From Codonopsis lanceolata (lineage: Eukaryota > Streptophyta > Magnoliopsida > Asterales > Campanulaceae), in NCBI GenBank assembly GCA_013146195.2, contig CM028379.1, positions 59,097,693-59,161,692 of the forward strand: a DNA stretch of 64,000 nt, written 5' to 3'. Positions within the stretch are counted from its first letter, which is position 1. The number at the start of each line of letters is the position of its first letter. The translations under genes were made by a program, and so were the position numbers. This document shows, piece after piece, positions 11,422 to 23,500 of this stretch. Below the pieces are notes generated by a model. That model was not told where the DNA came from. It did not search any database and saw only the letters and a program-made list of their open reading frames with translations.

Positions 11422-13284
11422 TGTGAAGTTCAAAGATCTGAAAATGGGTGGCAATGCAGCCAAATTGGTTTTTGGGATCTCTCTTTGAACTGGTGCAACT
11501 GAAAGAGGCAATTGTCAGTGTCATATTAGGTTCGAGCCTGATTTACATATTGGGAGAGAATTACAGAAAGAAGATTATGTATCTGGGTTTATGCCTCCCT
11601 TCTTATGGAATTCATTTCTTGGTGTTTTGGAACCAAGTTCAAGGATGAAACTTTCTGTTGTATGCTGTTACTGTAATAGTGCGATTTTATACCCGATCGG
11701 ATAAACATTTTGTTCAGTTATTTCACTACCCGGAGTAAAACATGGAACGCGTTGGTCAAAGTTAAGTTATTTTACTACCCTGGGTAAAACGTTGAATGTG
11801 TTGGTCTTTGACCGCTATCAATATCAATGTTCTCACTTCGTCCCAATAACATAATCTCATTTTCTTATTTACAAGTCAACTTAGGACAATATCAATCACC
11901 GTTTAACATACATTTGTTTCGAGTGTTTGCATTCATGACTGAAGAGCTTGATTTTAAATTTTAGGTTTTGTTTTTGTAATGATTTAAAAAAAAAAATAAG
12001 AGAAGTAAAAGTCAGTTTTTGACTCCCGAAGTTTGAAACCATCAAAATGCCCTTGATTCTGGTTTCTTGACATTATGGTAGCAGACTAGCAGTCCCTTGC
12101 TCAAGTCTACCTAAAAACATAAAACCACACACACACACACAGTTCTCTTTCCTTTGGAGACTGTAACACACACATGCACACACACAGGCACACAGAGTCA
12201 GATTGACAAGGAGCAATGTTTGGATATAAAGATTCCACAAGTTCATCAGAAGCTAGAAATATTATTTCAAATATACAAGTAATTCATAAAAATACAATCT
12301 TCCTCCTGAATTTTCTCTTGCACTCTCAGCTTTCTCAAATATTTACTTCTGAAACCCAAGTACACCGGCCATGATCTACTCTGGACCTGGTCCGTTCAGA
12401 GATTACACAATTAGAAATGATGAACTGCAGCAGTATAAGTGTCAAAAGGTAGAATTCACAATGTAAAATTACACAGAAAACCATTCCATCTGCATGGTAT
12501 CATACGAAGTTACGAACCAAGAAATGCTATCACTTTCCATATCAGGAAAATCTGAACTTCCAGTAAATAGGGAACATTCTCAAGGTCTTCCTAGGATTGA
12601 CTACTCGGCCACATTAGCTATGATAATTCGTTCCAATCATTGAATCTTTCCAGTCACCTCTGGGCTTTAGATGCTTTTTTTTTTTTTGGGATAGGTAAAG
12701 TGAGATCAAGGACCTTAAGGTCTTTGCCCGACTACTCGTCTCTCATATTTATTGTACTTATATTTAATTATTGCACTTATATTTATTCATCTCAATTAGC
12801 AATATAGCTTCTTCAAAAGTACATTAAATGAGTTTTTTGTGTAATTCATCAAGTGTCTTTGTTATTCTCCCTTTTCCCCAAAAAGGGGAGAAAAATATCC
12901 ATGACAAAAAAGAATAAATCATCAATCACTCAGTTCATGGTATAGCTGAAATATCAAACTGTAACCTAAACCACTATTTAGAGTATCAACTACCAACAAA
13001 ATAGCACTGTGACAGTGAACTATTGGGGTGTCAATAATATAGGTAAAAACAAGTAATTTTCACCCTTAAGATCATTTTGCACCTCTATAATCAAACAATG
13101 CAGAAGACACCATCGTATAGCGACTTTACCACACTCCTGCTGTAAAAGCTGTCTAATCTGTAGTGGCACATATTTCATTCTAGTCCATGAAATAGTAAAA
13201 GAAATTGTCCAGATGAGATTTCATATTCACAGGTTAGAAACAAACCAATTCTGCACCAGCATAATAAAAGAATAAAACACTGAA
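11422..13284. other. 3' UTRs and intergenic sequence between convergent genes
   Basis: The first 250 bp or so probably form the 3' UTR of the DUF300 gene, and roughly 12.25-13.28 kb may be the 3' UTR of the TatD gene; neither poly(A) site can be fixed. Present are an imperfect local duplication (TTATTTCACTACCCGGAGTA at 11716 versus TTATTTTACTACCCTGGGTA at 11766), an (AC)n run at 12128-12141, and a poly-T at about 12676. No other gene seen. Confidence 0.5.
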
Positions 13285-14178
13285 CTAACCTTGAAGCACT
13301 ACTTTTGAACCTTCATATGTGAACAAGCGTGTTGCATTCTTATAGCTTACATCTGCAACTTCTTCCTTAGATAGCTCAAGCAAAGATGCTACATATGCAA
13401 GTACATTATGAATATTAGCTGGATGATTAAGTGTTTCTTTTGGGAGTCCCGATGAATCTACCGCATCATCGACCCCATGCTCTTTGGGAACAGAATCATC
13501 TCCCTCGATCAAAAACAGGGAGTCCAAATTATCTGATTTGGGTAGCGCATCTGGTGCATCAGTCTCCAGTAAAATCCTGTCAGAAGGTACTGACTTCAAC
13601 ATTTTCTTTGCCTTGCTTTCTTTCATCGACATAAGAAACCCAGAAAAGGAGAAGTAAGCACCGAGTTTAGCAAATTCCGGAACCATCTCTGCAGAACCCA
13701 GGTAAGAGTGCAGAATCACACCAGCAGGAAATGGTCCCACTGCTTTTAGTATTTGAAGAAGATCACCAAAAGCACGCACACAATGAATGGATGCCGGCCT
13801 TTTCAACTCTTTGGCAAGTTCAAGCTGCTGGCGGAAAACTTCAACCTGAACTGTGAAATCAATCTCCCTTCCATGTGAACCCTTGTCCAAACCAATCTCT
13901 CCGATAGCAGCCGAAGGAGTAGTATCAAAGAATTCCTTCAAAGTATTCAACCAATTTGGAGTCCTCTCAGTGATAAACCACGGATGGAGCCCAAAGGATG
14001 GAACTACACAAGGATAGTGATCACTCATCTCCTTGACCAGATGCCAATCTTTCTCAGAGACTCCATTGACAGCGAAATGAAGTACACCAGTGTTGAGGGC
14101 TGTTTTGATCAGTTGGTCGGCCCGGTTATAGATTCTTGGGTCTTGGAGATGACAGTGAGAATCAAAGAGTTTTATCAT
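13285..14178 (-). CDS. TatD-family metal-dependent DNase
   Basis: A 297-residue protein in a single coding exon. The start is the ATG at 14178-14176 (MIKLFDSHCHL); an upstream GTG gives a longer frame but is not a plausible plant start. TatD hallmarks: FDSHCHL near residue 5 (HxH metal ligands), a Glu in AAIGEIGLDKG, IHC near 130, LHSYLGSAEMV (His ligand) and LLETDAPD (catalytic Asp) near 205. The TIM-barrel amidohydrolase fold, 3'-5' exonuclease/endonuclease activity and roles in DNA repair or cell death are known for the family; the substrate here is inferred. NHPANIHNVL and KNATRLF near the C-terminus are conserved in TatD enzymes. The insert after LETDAPDALPKSDN is longer than in bacterial TatD, as is usual in plants. 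The length and ending (TYEGSKVVLQG) look complete. Transcribed convergently with the DUF300 gene. Confidence 0.93.
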   Translation of the reverse strand: MIKLFDSHCHLQDPRIYNRADQLIKTALNTGVLHFAVNGVSEKDWHLVKEMSDHYPCVVPSFGLHPWFITERTPNWLNTLKEFFDTTPSAAIGEIGLDKGSHGREIDFTVQVEVFRQQLELAKELKRPASIHCVRAFGDLLQILKAVGPFPAGVILHSYLGSAEMVPEFAKLGAYFSFSGFLMSMKESKAKKMLKSVPSDRILLETDAPDALPKSDNLDSLFLIEGDDSVPKEHGVDDAVDSSGLPKETLNHPANIHNVLAYVASLLELSKEEVADVSYKNATRLFTYEGSKVVLQG

Positions 14179-14912
14179 GACCACAAAGCTATATCAGTCA
14201 CTGCACTTTCCTATCCTTGTCTAAGCAGGAAATGGATTAGATTAAACGCCAGCAGGCAGTGATTCTACAGAGCAGTTGTAGCTGTGCCTCACCGGCAATA
14301 AGGTTACAGACTTACAGCAAAGGCAAGTAGCGATAGCAGCAGCAGCTTGTGGTAGATCTGTCACGCTAGGTTCTCCCTAATCAAAACATCCATTAAATAT
14401 GTGTGGCCAGACACAAGTGGCACGAGGATAAACAGTCCCATTTAAAAAGTTACACCCACGCTTCTTTAAGATGTTCTAACTTTTTATTCTTTGTGCTTAC
14501 AAATTCTAATGGCATTCTAGCTTTTAACAACATATATGAAAATTAAACAAATCAATGCAACAAAAATGTTTGTTCTAGCAAATAGCAATTACCTTCAAAG
14601 TAATTGTCCACATAAACTTATCAGAAGATTAACACCTGACCCTCCCAAGAAAGGCACCCAATTTTCTTAACCAACATGAACGAGCACTGAAACCCTAAGG
14701 TTTTCTCAGATATTCATTTTATTCGCAAGCTAAATAATAATCAATAGTGATGGGGGTTGGGCTTTATCAAAAAGAAATATACCTCATCATAGCGATCCCA
14801 ATCTGTATTTGAGAAAGAGATGAATTCAAAAGTTCCCTGAGGCTGAGGTTTACGCTCACTAACGGTGCTTCCCCTCCAGTCAGTCCTCTTCTCTCGTCGT
14901 CTATCTGTATAA
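14179..14912 (-). other. Probable spliced 5' leader of the TatD gene
   Basis: On the minus strand plausible signals are: exon 1 about 14912-14783 ending GATGAG|GTATAT; acceptor TGATTAG|GGAGAA giving exon 2 14376-14316 ending TTTGCT|GTAAGT; acceptor CCTGCTTAG|ACAAGG at 14220. The leader contains an open frame without an ATG running through exons 1 and 2 (see findings). All splice sites are inferred from consensus. Confidence 0.5.
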
Positions 14913-14935
14913 CTCAGACTCAGAACCCGGGGGGG

Positions 14936-14942
14936 ATTTATA
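14936..14942 (-). promoter_or_regulatory. Candidate TATA box of the TatD gene
   Basis: TATAAAT on the minus strand, followed by a C-rich stretch and the first leader exon about 30 bp downstream. It is the best-placed core promoter element for this gene. Confidence 0.5.
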
Positions 14943-15517
14943 CAATGATCAAATCAAAGAAGACCTGATTATTTATAGCCGCACTTTAAAAAGAAAATAT
15001 TTTTTTATAATCTGATTTATTGATAAATTATTATTAATTTATCGATAAATTATTATTAATTTATCGATAAATTAGTAAAAATACATCATTTAATATTTAA
15101 AATCACTGATCGATAAGTGTAGTTAGTGGTATATACTGATTTATCAATAAATCATGTAAACCACTTGATCGACAGATATAATCGACAAGTCGACTAAATA
15201 ATTTATACTAATTTATCAATAAACTAATAATCAAAAGTTATATTTATTTATTCCCTAGATCAAATGACCAAATTTGATAAATCACCTCAGACCCACTAAA
15301 CATCGGATTTGGAACCTTCAAAGTCTCTTCGATTCTCGTAACTATAGAGGTGGGGGTGGGGCCGGCTACTTGCATACCCAGTTTGCTCTGCAACCCATTT
15401 CCTTTTCACAACTCAAGCCATTTATATCAAAATAAAAATAAAAATGGGTGCATGGCACGGTGGAAATGAGGCGTAAATAGCCTCGCTCATGACTATTTGT
15501 AAAAAGAAAAAAACTTA
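14943..15517. repeat. AT-rich spacer with 22-bp tandem repeat
   Basis: At 15022-15075 two and a half units of a 22-bp sequence (GATAAATTATTATTAATTTA followed by TC) stand in tandem; related TTATC(G/A)ATAAAT pieces continue to about 15240. Each unit is nearly palindromic (TTTATCGATAAA). No gene. Confidence 0.6.
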
Positions 15518-15882
15518 CTCCCTCTATCTCTAAATTATCGTTTTAGTTGATCCAATACATGGATTAAGAAAAAATAATTGACTTAATTATTTATATAATT
15601 TTTTTTTCCTAAGAGGGACGTGAGAAGGGATCAAACCTGAGACCTCACACATTGTGAAGTCTCATATCTACCACTGAACCACCCCTTAGGGGCCTTATTT
15701 ATATGATTTAATGTGTAGTTTTCTTTAAAACATATGTGTATGTGGCCTATAATTGAAGTATGGTGAAAAAGTAAGGGTAAAATAGTAAAAGTGATGTTTT
15801 AAAAAGGTAAGTTTCAGACTGGACAATTATTTTGAGGCGGACGAAAAAGAAAAAAAGAACGATAATTTAGGGACTGAGGGAG
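15518..15882. mobile_element. Stowaway-type MITE carrying a SINE
   Basis: Inverted ends CTCCCTCTATCTCTAAATTA and (right, on +) TAATTTAGGGACTGAGGGAG fit the Stowaway consensus; TA duplications lie at 15516-15517 and 15883-15884. Removing the SINE inside leaves about 257 bp, the normal size. Confidence 0.85.
15597..15694 (-). mobile_element. tRNA-derived SINE nested in the Stowaway MITE
   Basis: On the minus strand the head reads GGTTCAGTGGTAGATATGAG (box A), then GGTTTGATCCC (box B) 30-odd bp later, and a tail of A residues (T run on + at 15599-15607). A perfect 10-bp target duplication TTATTTATAT flanks it (15587-15596 and 15695-15704). At about 98 bp it is very short: essentially a tRNA-like head plus tail. 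Confidence 0.8.
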
Positions 15883-15884
15883 TA

Positions 15885-16213
15885 TAAAATACCGTTTTAA
15901 TATTATTTTCGGTAAGATGGATCATTTTATCGTAACCTACTGTATGTTGGTGAGCTAAACTGTAATAGAGAATATAATTTCGTCTTAAGAATTAAGATTC
16001 GTAACCTACTCAAGCGGAAAATATCAAAAAGTTCTAGAACTATCAAAAACTTTGTATATTTTAAAAAATTGAGAAAATATAATATTTCTATCAAACAAGT
16101 CTCAAAGTTAAATTATAATTTTAGAAAATCTAGAAATTAACATTTTTATAAACCTTGTTAGAGAGAAAGCAATCATTTTGGGTAAAATCTTAATTTTCTT
16201 TTCAATGGTACTA
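15885..16213. other. AT-rich intergenic sequence, nothing distinct
   Basis: No open frame of interest and no repeat ends. It ends in the target duplication of the Sirevirus (GTAAT at 16214-16218). Confidence 0.4.
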
Positions 16214-16218
16214 GTAAT

Positions 16219-17138
16219 TGAAAGAACGCGATGTCACGGAAACTCAATATGGAGCGATGTTACTGCCAATGTTGCAGTGAATGTTGCAACAATGACGTAA
16301 ACACCGTGAACGAAAGTGTGTCTCGTAAAATAGCAATGAAATATTGTTTTGTGATTTGAAATCTAGCAGACTTAGTAAGACAGAAAATCACTCAAAAACA
16401 ATCTACAAGAATCAATCTTGTAGATCAAGCCTCAAGGCAACAAATTATATTAAACTCAAAACTGTTTTTGAACCTTAACAGTTTACACAAAAATCTTACA
16501 AGATATAGAATCTTGGAGATTACAAAAACCACATAAACTATAAACCAAACGTGGGAAGAAAATATCAAAATAAGAACAACTTCCAAAATAATGAAACCGA
16601 CTGGAAGCAACAAAAACACAATGCTTCAGGAAACACAAGGCTGTGTTCCTGAAGCTTTATACAGCAGCAGCACCAGCAGGAATGCAGAAGGTCTTCGTGT
16701 ATGAATTGTTTGAATTCTTCTCTCAGTTTCAACACACAAGACTTCTCGATTTTAATCTCTCTTAATACTGAATATGATCTCGATCTCGCTCAAGCTCTCT
16801 CTCTATTCACCGTTCTCGTGCTCAGTGCATCGACTTCTCATCTTTTTATAGGCTGCAAAACTTGTCAACCAAGACTCCAAGGAATCCTGCAAAAGCACGG
16901 CAAGACAGGAAAACCTACTAGGAAAGAGATTTAGTCGAAAAACAAACAAGATTACCTTTCCTAATTTGATAACATTAATAACTAAACACTTATGCAAGGA
17001 TTTAGTTACTAAAAATATCACCTAAATCTAAAAAAGAATCCTAATTAAATCCTACTACAATAATTCCAATATCAAATTCTATTTTGACCAAGAGAGTGAG
17101 AACAAGATAAATTAGGCAATGCCTAAATTACCCTTACA
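16219..17138 (-). repeat. 3' LTR of the Sirevirus-like element
   Basis: On the minus strand it starts TGTAAGGGTAATTTAGGC and ends CGTTCTTTCA. It contains one copy of the palindrome TGTTGCAACA (16282-16291) with 12-bp spaced satellites. It matches the LTR at 29674-30587, differing mainly by small indels. Confidence 0.92.
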
Positions 17139-17150
17139 ATCACCCCCTTT
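17139..17150 (-). promoter_or_regulatory. Polypurine tract
   Basis: AAAGGGGGTGAT on the minus strand, immediately before the 3' LTR (TGTAAG). It is the expected primer site for plus-strand synthesis and independently fixes the element's orientation. Confidence 0.9.
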
Positions 17151-17388
17151 GTTCGAGCATTCTTGGTCAAATTCACAAAACCTGCAAGAAGAGCATGACG
17201 AACATTTTCTGAAACAAAGATCATCAGATAGAAGAGAGATATAATCAACTAACATCAGTCACCATCAACAACAAGTTACATGAATCTCAAAATTCCCTAA
17301 TTATTACAGTCCAAATGAAGTAAATGTTTTACCAACCATCACCATCGCTACACACAAGTAACCACAATACATCGATTATCCTCGAAAA

Positions 17389-19202
17389 TCATGTTGCACT
17401 AACATCATTACTTGCATCTTGACAAAGATCACAACCTTCTCTTGTTGCAGCCTCACCCCCTATTTGACTAGAATGGTGCCCCAGCCAGGAGGAATACTGC
17501 GCAGCCAAGGTAGTAAGAAAGGCCTGATGAGCAGCAAGGTGAGAGAGCTGGTCCTGTATTAATCGCAGTTGCTCTTTGACAAAATCAACCGACATAGGAG
17601 CTGTAGGAGAGGCAAACAGTGTGGATGTTGCACTGGATGTTGCAACATTCGGAGGAACAACAATAGGTACAACAGGAACTGAAGGAGATGGTATAGGATC
17701 AGGAATGGTAGGATCAGGGAGAGGTGCATCCGGAGCGATCGAAGAGGTAAATTGACAGCCTATCCCCTTTAAAAGTTTGGAAGAAAAGTGAAGAGGCTCA
17801 AGAACAGTGATAAACGGGTGGAGGAAGGAGGTTTATACCCTCGAGAGAGAGAATACGGATACGAGAGAGGAAAGATAAGAGACCTCTTGTCACCCCCGCC
17901 AGCCATGGATGCAATTTTCCTAAAGACATATAGTCCAAGATCAAACGGCTTTTGAGAGCCAAGAAAATATAGGATTTTAGCATGCTCTTCTCACAACATT
18001 GGTGTTCTTTGAGGGAGACCGGTTTTGCACAAAGAAACTTTGTGCAAGAAGGCATAAAGAGAGGGACAACCGAGAAGTACTAACAGTATTCCTTTCTGGC
18101 CATGAAATACGACCACCCGAAAGTTCACAAATGCACAAGTTGAGGTCGACATCAAAATCAAGAATACCAGAAGGATGAGTACCGAGCATGGAATTTATGA
18201 CTTTGGGAGAAAAAGAGTACCATCTACCTCTCACATAAACCTTTCTCAAAACTAGAGTCACAAGCATCAACAATTCGTTTTTCCAGATTGGAATAAAACT
18301 CATGGATTATTTCGCGACAGTAAGGGGCAGCAGATGAAATGGATGTCATAAGATGGCGCTTAAATATAAGGCGACAAATTATAAGACTCTAACAAAGAAT
18401 CCAACACATTCCTCTCATCAATGATATTACGAGAAATATTGTATCTTTTAGATGCGATTTAGATATAAAGGAAGAGGAGAGAGGAGTACCAAGCTGCTTT
18501 TTTACTGGCTGGATGTTGCAACAATCGGTGCAACATTGAGTCGAACAGAGCGTCGCCTGGAAGATTTCACCGGAGACTTATCGAGTTATCATTGGCGGCG
18601 GGGGGTACCTTTCGAGTCGCATAGTTACGTCGAGAACTATCGTCAATCGGAGGAAGGCGATGGACTAGGTGCGGTGGAGGAGGAGCAGAAGGTGAGGGAC
18701 CGAGAGGAAGCACGAGCCTTGCGAATCGGGTTAAATTTCGAACAACCTCTTCATCAATGGCGATGGTCCAACTTTTGATGTTTTTCGACGAAGGGAGGAG
18801 ATCGTAAGGGAATACTACCCTCGGGGATAATAGATAATCGTCATCCAACCGTGTCTCGAATCGGAGAAGAGGTGGAGACACTGGTGACAGAGATGCTTCA
18901 TGAGTTTGGGGAATCGAACCTGCAGGAGGAATGAAATCCTCATCATCCGAATCGCTTTCTAGAAACACTCGTTCCTTGAAGAAGCCATCCTCAACCTTAT
19001 TTTTCTTCGCAGCCTGAATATCAGCAGGGGAAGGATCATCGTAGTTGGCCGGAATGCCGCGTTGACGTTTGGACCGTCGAGAGCTAGGGTTGCCTATTGA
19101 GGAAAAACCAGACAAATCTCCAGGATTTTCAACATCTATGGCGTTACCTTTTTCCCCTGGAAGAATCATAGTAAGAGGCTCGGGGGATCGGTTGATATAC
19201 AA
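17389..19202 (-). pseudogene. Third ORF of the Sirevirus (plant-transposon-protein type)
   Basis: Pieces in different frames: 19202-18567 (211 residues; serine-rich, basic patch SRRSKRQRGIP, acidic ESDSDDEDF, proline-rich end), 18303-17977 (VRGRWYSFSPKVINSMLG, ending DLNLCICELSGGRISWP), 18055-17798, and 17595-17389 (coiled-coil-like VKEQLRLIQDQLSHLAAHQ). The VRG..FSP..IN..LG pattern is that of the putative plant transposon protein domain found downstream of pol in some copia and gypsy elements. Its function is unknown; such ORFs have been called envelope-like, but I see no signal peptide or membrane anchor here. The breaks may be decay or sequence error. Confidence 0.6.
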
Positions 19203-20559
19203 CCATGGCCTTGATGCAGATCATCTCCCGCCATTGCGAGGTGGGGCTCACTGATGTCTTCGATGTTGCAACATTCGACCTCGAAACATTAGGGCTTTTG
19301 GAAGATGATGCCATTTATGTCGGCGAGAGAGAAGATCATAGAATGGTGGAGATGGAATTTTTGAGAGACGGATCACGAGGCAGTCATCGGAGAAAATTTT
19401 GAAGAGATGGGGTGAACAATTACGTACATTCAGATTAAGTAAGACTCACTAAACACACTCCGCCACTAATTGCAATTAGCACCCGTTGGTAATTAAAGGC
19501 GATGAAGCTGAACAACCGACGCACACTTCACATGGGGGCATTCAAAATTCAAACCACAGGCGCCGACCAACTGATGTAAGTAAGACATGAGTTTCTTTGT
19601 TTGAGACATGAGAGATATAAGACCAATTTGAGTTACAATCGATTTCAAACACATTTTTTTTTTAAAACAATCAAATATTTTGGGAATACACAAAAAAAAC
19701 ATACTTAACCGAATTGAGTGAGACTCCACCAAGCATATAATCACGAAACTCAAATCAGTCAGTTCTAAACATGAAGAAACAACACGGTAGAGTAGACTGA
19801 CCCACATAAAATCATGACTTTGAGAACAAGACTCAAAAAGCAGGGCATTAAACTTGATGGACGAGACATTAAGAAAGTCGATATCATGCACCTATATGAC
19901 CTAAACAATATGTCTAAAAAATGCAAAAGGAGAAAACAACAGAAAAAAATGCATATACACACAAGTGATATGTCTAGATCAAGCGATTGCGGTAGCCTCC
20001 CAATGTTGCAACAATGGAAATCACATTCATCCAAAAATGCGTGATTTTATGTTTGAATTGCAATTTTTCTTTCACCAAATAACACAATTTCTCCCAAAAA
20101 CATTATAGGTACTTTATTTCCTATAACACTAGCTTTACTTTATTTCAAGCTAAAGACACCACTAGGAACCTTTCACGCTATTTACGAGGGTGGCAACTTT
20201 ACATTTGATCGACCCATGAGATTCGAAAATCCATAGTCCCAAAAAGAAAGGAAGCCACAACCTTGTTCGTAAGCGACTCTTTTCCGTTAGGTAGCTTTCA
20301 CACTTTCTCAAATCGGAGGAGTCAATTTAGTCAAGATCAACCCATGCAAGTCGAAACTTCATGGTACATTGACAAATTAAAAGACATCTAAAACTTTTGA
20401 AAGGTAGCTCTTTCCTTTGTGGTGCAAGAGAGATTTCTCTCAAACACAACAACTTCTTGGGAGAAGGTGAGAAGAATTTTACAACATAATCCAGAAATTT
20501 TGAATGAATCATTGCACATGCCAGAAGGTACTAAGTACAAGCAGTTGATCTAGTGTGCC
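19203..20559 (-). other. Sirevirus spacer between pol and third ORF
   Basis: About 1.3 kb without a convincing frame. Contains TGTTGCAACA at 19264-19273 and 20004-20013, TTGTGTTAT-like AT-rich pieces and C-rich minus-strand tracts. Probably a non-coding part of the element, or the eroded start of the third ORF. Confidence 0.45.
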
Positions 20560-23500
20560 CTCTAGACAACAATGCGGTATGCCTAATTTTTTTTTTTTTT
20601 TTTTTTTTTAGTGGTGATTACATGGCACACATCGAGAGATTTCCTAGATTGATGAATCTCTCAAAATCTAGACTCTTAGTAAAGATATCGGCCAAATTGT
20701 TATCGTACCAACATATTCAATACCTGATACCTTGTTCAACTAAGTCTCTAATAAAATGGTGTCTTATATCTATGTGCTTTGTTCTTTTGTGTTGAGCAGA
20801 GGATTTTAACTATGCTTATAGCACTTGTGTTGTCTGATACATGATTAAAATGTCACTATGCAATCCATAATCTTGAATCATTTGTTTCATCCACAAAGGT
20901 TGTGTACATACTACCCGGCGGCAATATATTCGGTCTGCTGTTGATAAGCCTTACAATTTTGTTTCTTGCTAAACCAAGAAATCATTGTGTGGCATAGAAA
21001 TGCGAATACATCCTCGGATGTACTTCTCATGTCATCAGCCTTGAGCCGGTCGGCGTCAGCTGAACCTGACAGTTGGTGTTATTAATGCTTAGTATACCAA
21101 AACCCATGCGAAAGGTCTCACCAACATATCGAATGATTCTTTTGACGGCTTTTAGGTGAGAAACCTTAGGGTTGCTTGATACCTTGCTTGAAACACACAC
21201 TATGCATGATATACGGGCCAGTGGCGGTTAAATACAACAAACTCCCTATCATACTTCTATACAAGGTAGGATCAACACTTTTCGATTTTTCATCTTTATT
21301 AAGCTTATCGGATGTACCCATAGGGGTTTTTATGTTTTTCCATTCTCAAGATCGAATTTCTTCACCAAGTTTAGAGAGTACTTGGCGAAATGAACATCCC
21401 TTCATGTGATTGTTTGACTGAATGCCTAAAAATATGTTAATTCACCTACCATGCTCATTTCAAATGTGGATGTCATGCAATGCACAAATTCTTTCCAAGG
21501 ATTTGGAGGTGGATCCAAACACGATGTCATCAACATAAATTTGAGCAATCAAAAATATGTTGATCTTGTTCTGAATAAACAATGTTTTATCCTCTCCACC
21601 CCAAACCCACTTTGTAAAAGGTGATGCATGACCTACCATACCAAGCTCTAGGAGCTTGTTTGGGAACCATACAAAGCCTTTTTAATTTGAACACATGATT
21701 GGGTTTATGGGGTCCTCAAATCCTTTGTTTGTTCCAAAAACTTCTTCCTCAAGAATCCCATTCAAAAAGCACTCTTCGCATCCATTTGTTGAAGAGTAAT
21801 GTCAGAAGCAGGCAATTGCCGGAGGCGGATAGACTCAATACGGGCTACAGTGCAAAGGATTTCATCAAAGTCCACCCCTCGACACATGTATACCCTTGAG
21901 CTACCAATCTAGCTTTATCCTCATTATTTCTCCCACTTCATTCGTTTTGTTTTGAAAATCCATTTAGTTCCAATAACATTTATTGAAGTGGAGTGCAGGA
22001 ACTAGATACCACACATCATTTTTAGAAAATTGATCTAGTTCTCTTGCGTAGCATTAATCGACTTTCGTCTTTAAGGGCCTCTTGTACATTCTTAGGTTCA
22101 ACGGTGGAAACAAAGCATGAAGCATGTATATTATCAAATTCAAGAGTGGTCATGCATGCTAGTTTTTGTAGTCCACTTTACCTTTCTTTTTGTTGACACA
22201 CCATCTTTTTATACCTTGAGTGAGTGGATGGTTTCTCTGAATCTTCTTTGAATGTCGATTTCTGATCGATCAATCTGGGTGATCATCTTCGGATTTGAAT
22301 ACGCTCCAGCGCCTTCTCCTCACACTGGATTACGTAGACAATGTTTCTCCAGATGTTGCAACATCCCAGGAACAACATCGGAACAACATTGGGTGACTAC
22401 TCTGAACTTTCATCTGAACAACACATGTCTGCTGAATCGTATTCTGCTCCTGAACTCTGGATTGGATTAAGCCGGGATCAAAGTCTCAATCCAAAAACCA
22501 CGAAGCGTCTTCCTGAGAAGTTTTGAGACCAAGACGAGTTAAATCATCAAACACAATATTCATGGATTCCATAATAGTCTTGGTTCGAAGATTAAATACT
22601 CATATTAACGACTATTTGTGGAATATCCCATAAAACACATTTGTCACTTTTAAGTCAAACTTGGAAAGTTGATCTCTATCATTGAGAAAGAGAATAACAT
22701 ACGCACCCAAACACATGAAAATATTTCAAGGTAGGTTTCTTCCCAGAAATATTTCATAAGGTGTCATAGTGCTACAGTCTCGAAAACTCTATTCCCAATA
22801 TGACAAGCGGTGTTGCTTATTCCAAAATCTTTTTAGCCAAATTTTTGAATGTAACATTACCCTAGCCATTTCTTGTAATGTCACATTTCTCTCAGCCACT
22901 CCATTTTGTTGTGGAGTTTTGGGGCAGAGAGAATTCATGAGAGATACCATTAGAGGCACAATATTTAGAAAATGATGCATTTTCATATTCGTACCATGAT
23001 ACGATCTAATCTAGTGAGTTTTAGATCATACAAGTTCACTCTGCAGGTGTACCAAATTTTGAAAGCCTCAAAGTTTCGAGACTTCTCTCTTAAAAATATT
23101 ACCCAAGTATATCTAGAGTCATCTACACGAACAAAGGTGTACTTTTTTCTTACCTAGGCTTTCTACCTCGTGGGACCCAAAGGTCGGTATGAATCATCTC
23201 GAACATCGGAGTGGAGCATTGTGTGATTGGGAGATGTGAGGCCTTGACTTGTTTACCTTTTGACATGGTCCACATACCTTTGAGTAATTCCTTTCAGTTT
23301 GGTAATCCTTTGGCATCATGCCTCGCGAAGCTCATCGAGCTTCAGCTTTCATGTGACCAAGCTTGCCGAGATGCATTGCATCAATACTTGCTTTTTGACA
23401 TGAATGAGTATTGTTGAACAAGTAACAATTATCGAGACGATCTTAAACACGTCGGAAGACATTTGTTATTATGATCAAGAACCTCACAAGAATGTTTGTC

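Noticed and set aside
12660..12760. Possible third SINE (poly-T next to GGGATAGGTAAAG)
   Set aside because: No convincing box A/box B pair and no target duplication.
14179..14184. TatD start at GTG (two residues longer)
   Set aside because: A nuclear plant gene is expected to start at ATG; ATG at 14178 gives the usual family start just before FDSHCHL.
18452..18778. Plus-strand frames in the Sirevirus third-ORF region
   Set aside because: Opposite-strand shadows of the minus-strand frame with no independent similarity.
17389..19202. Retroviral envelope gene
   Set aside because: No signal peptide, transmembrane helix or surface/fusion features; only the post-pol position would suggest it.
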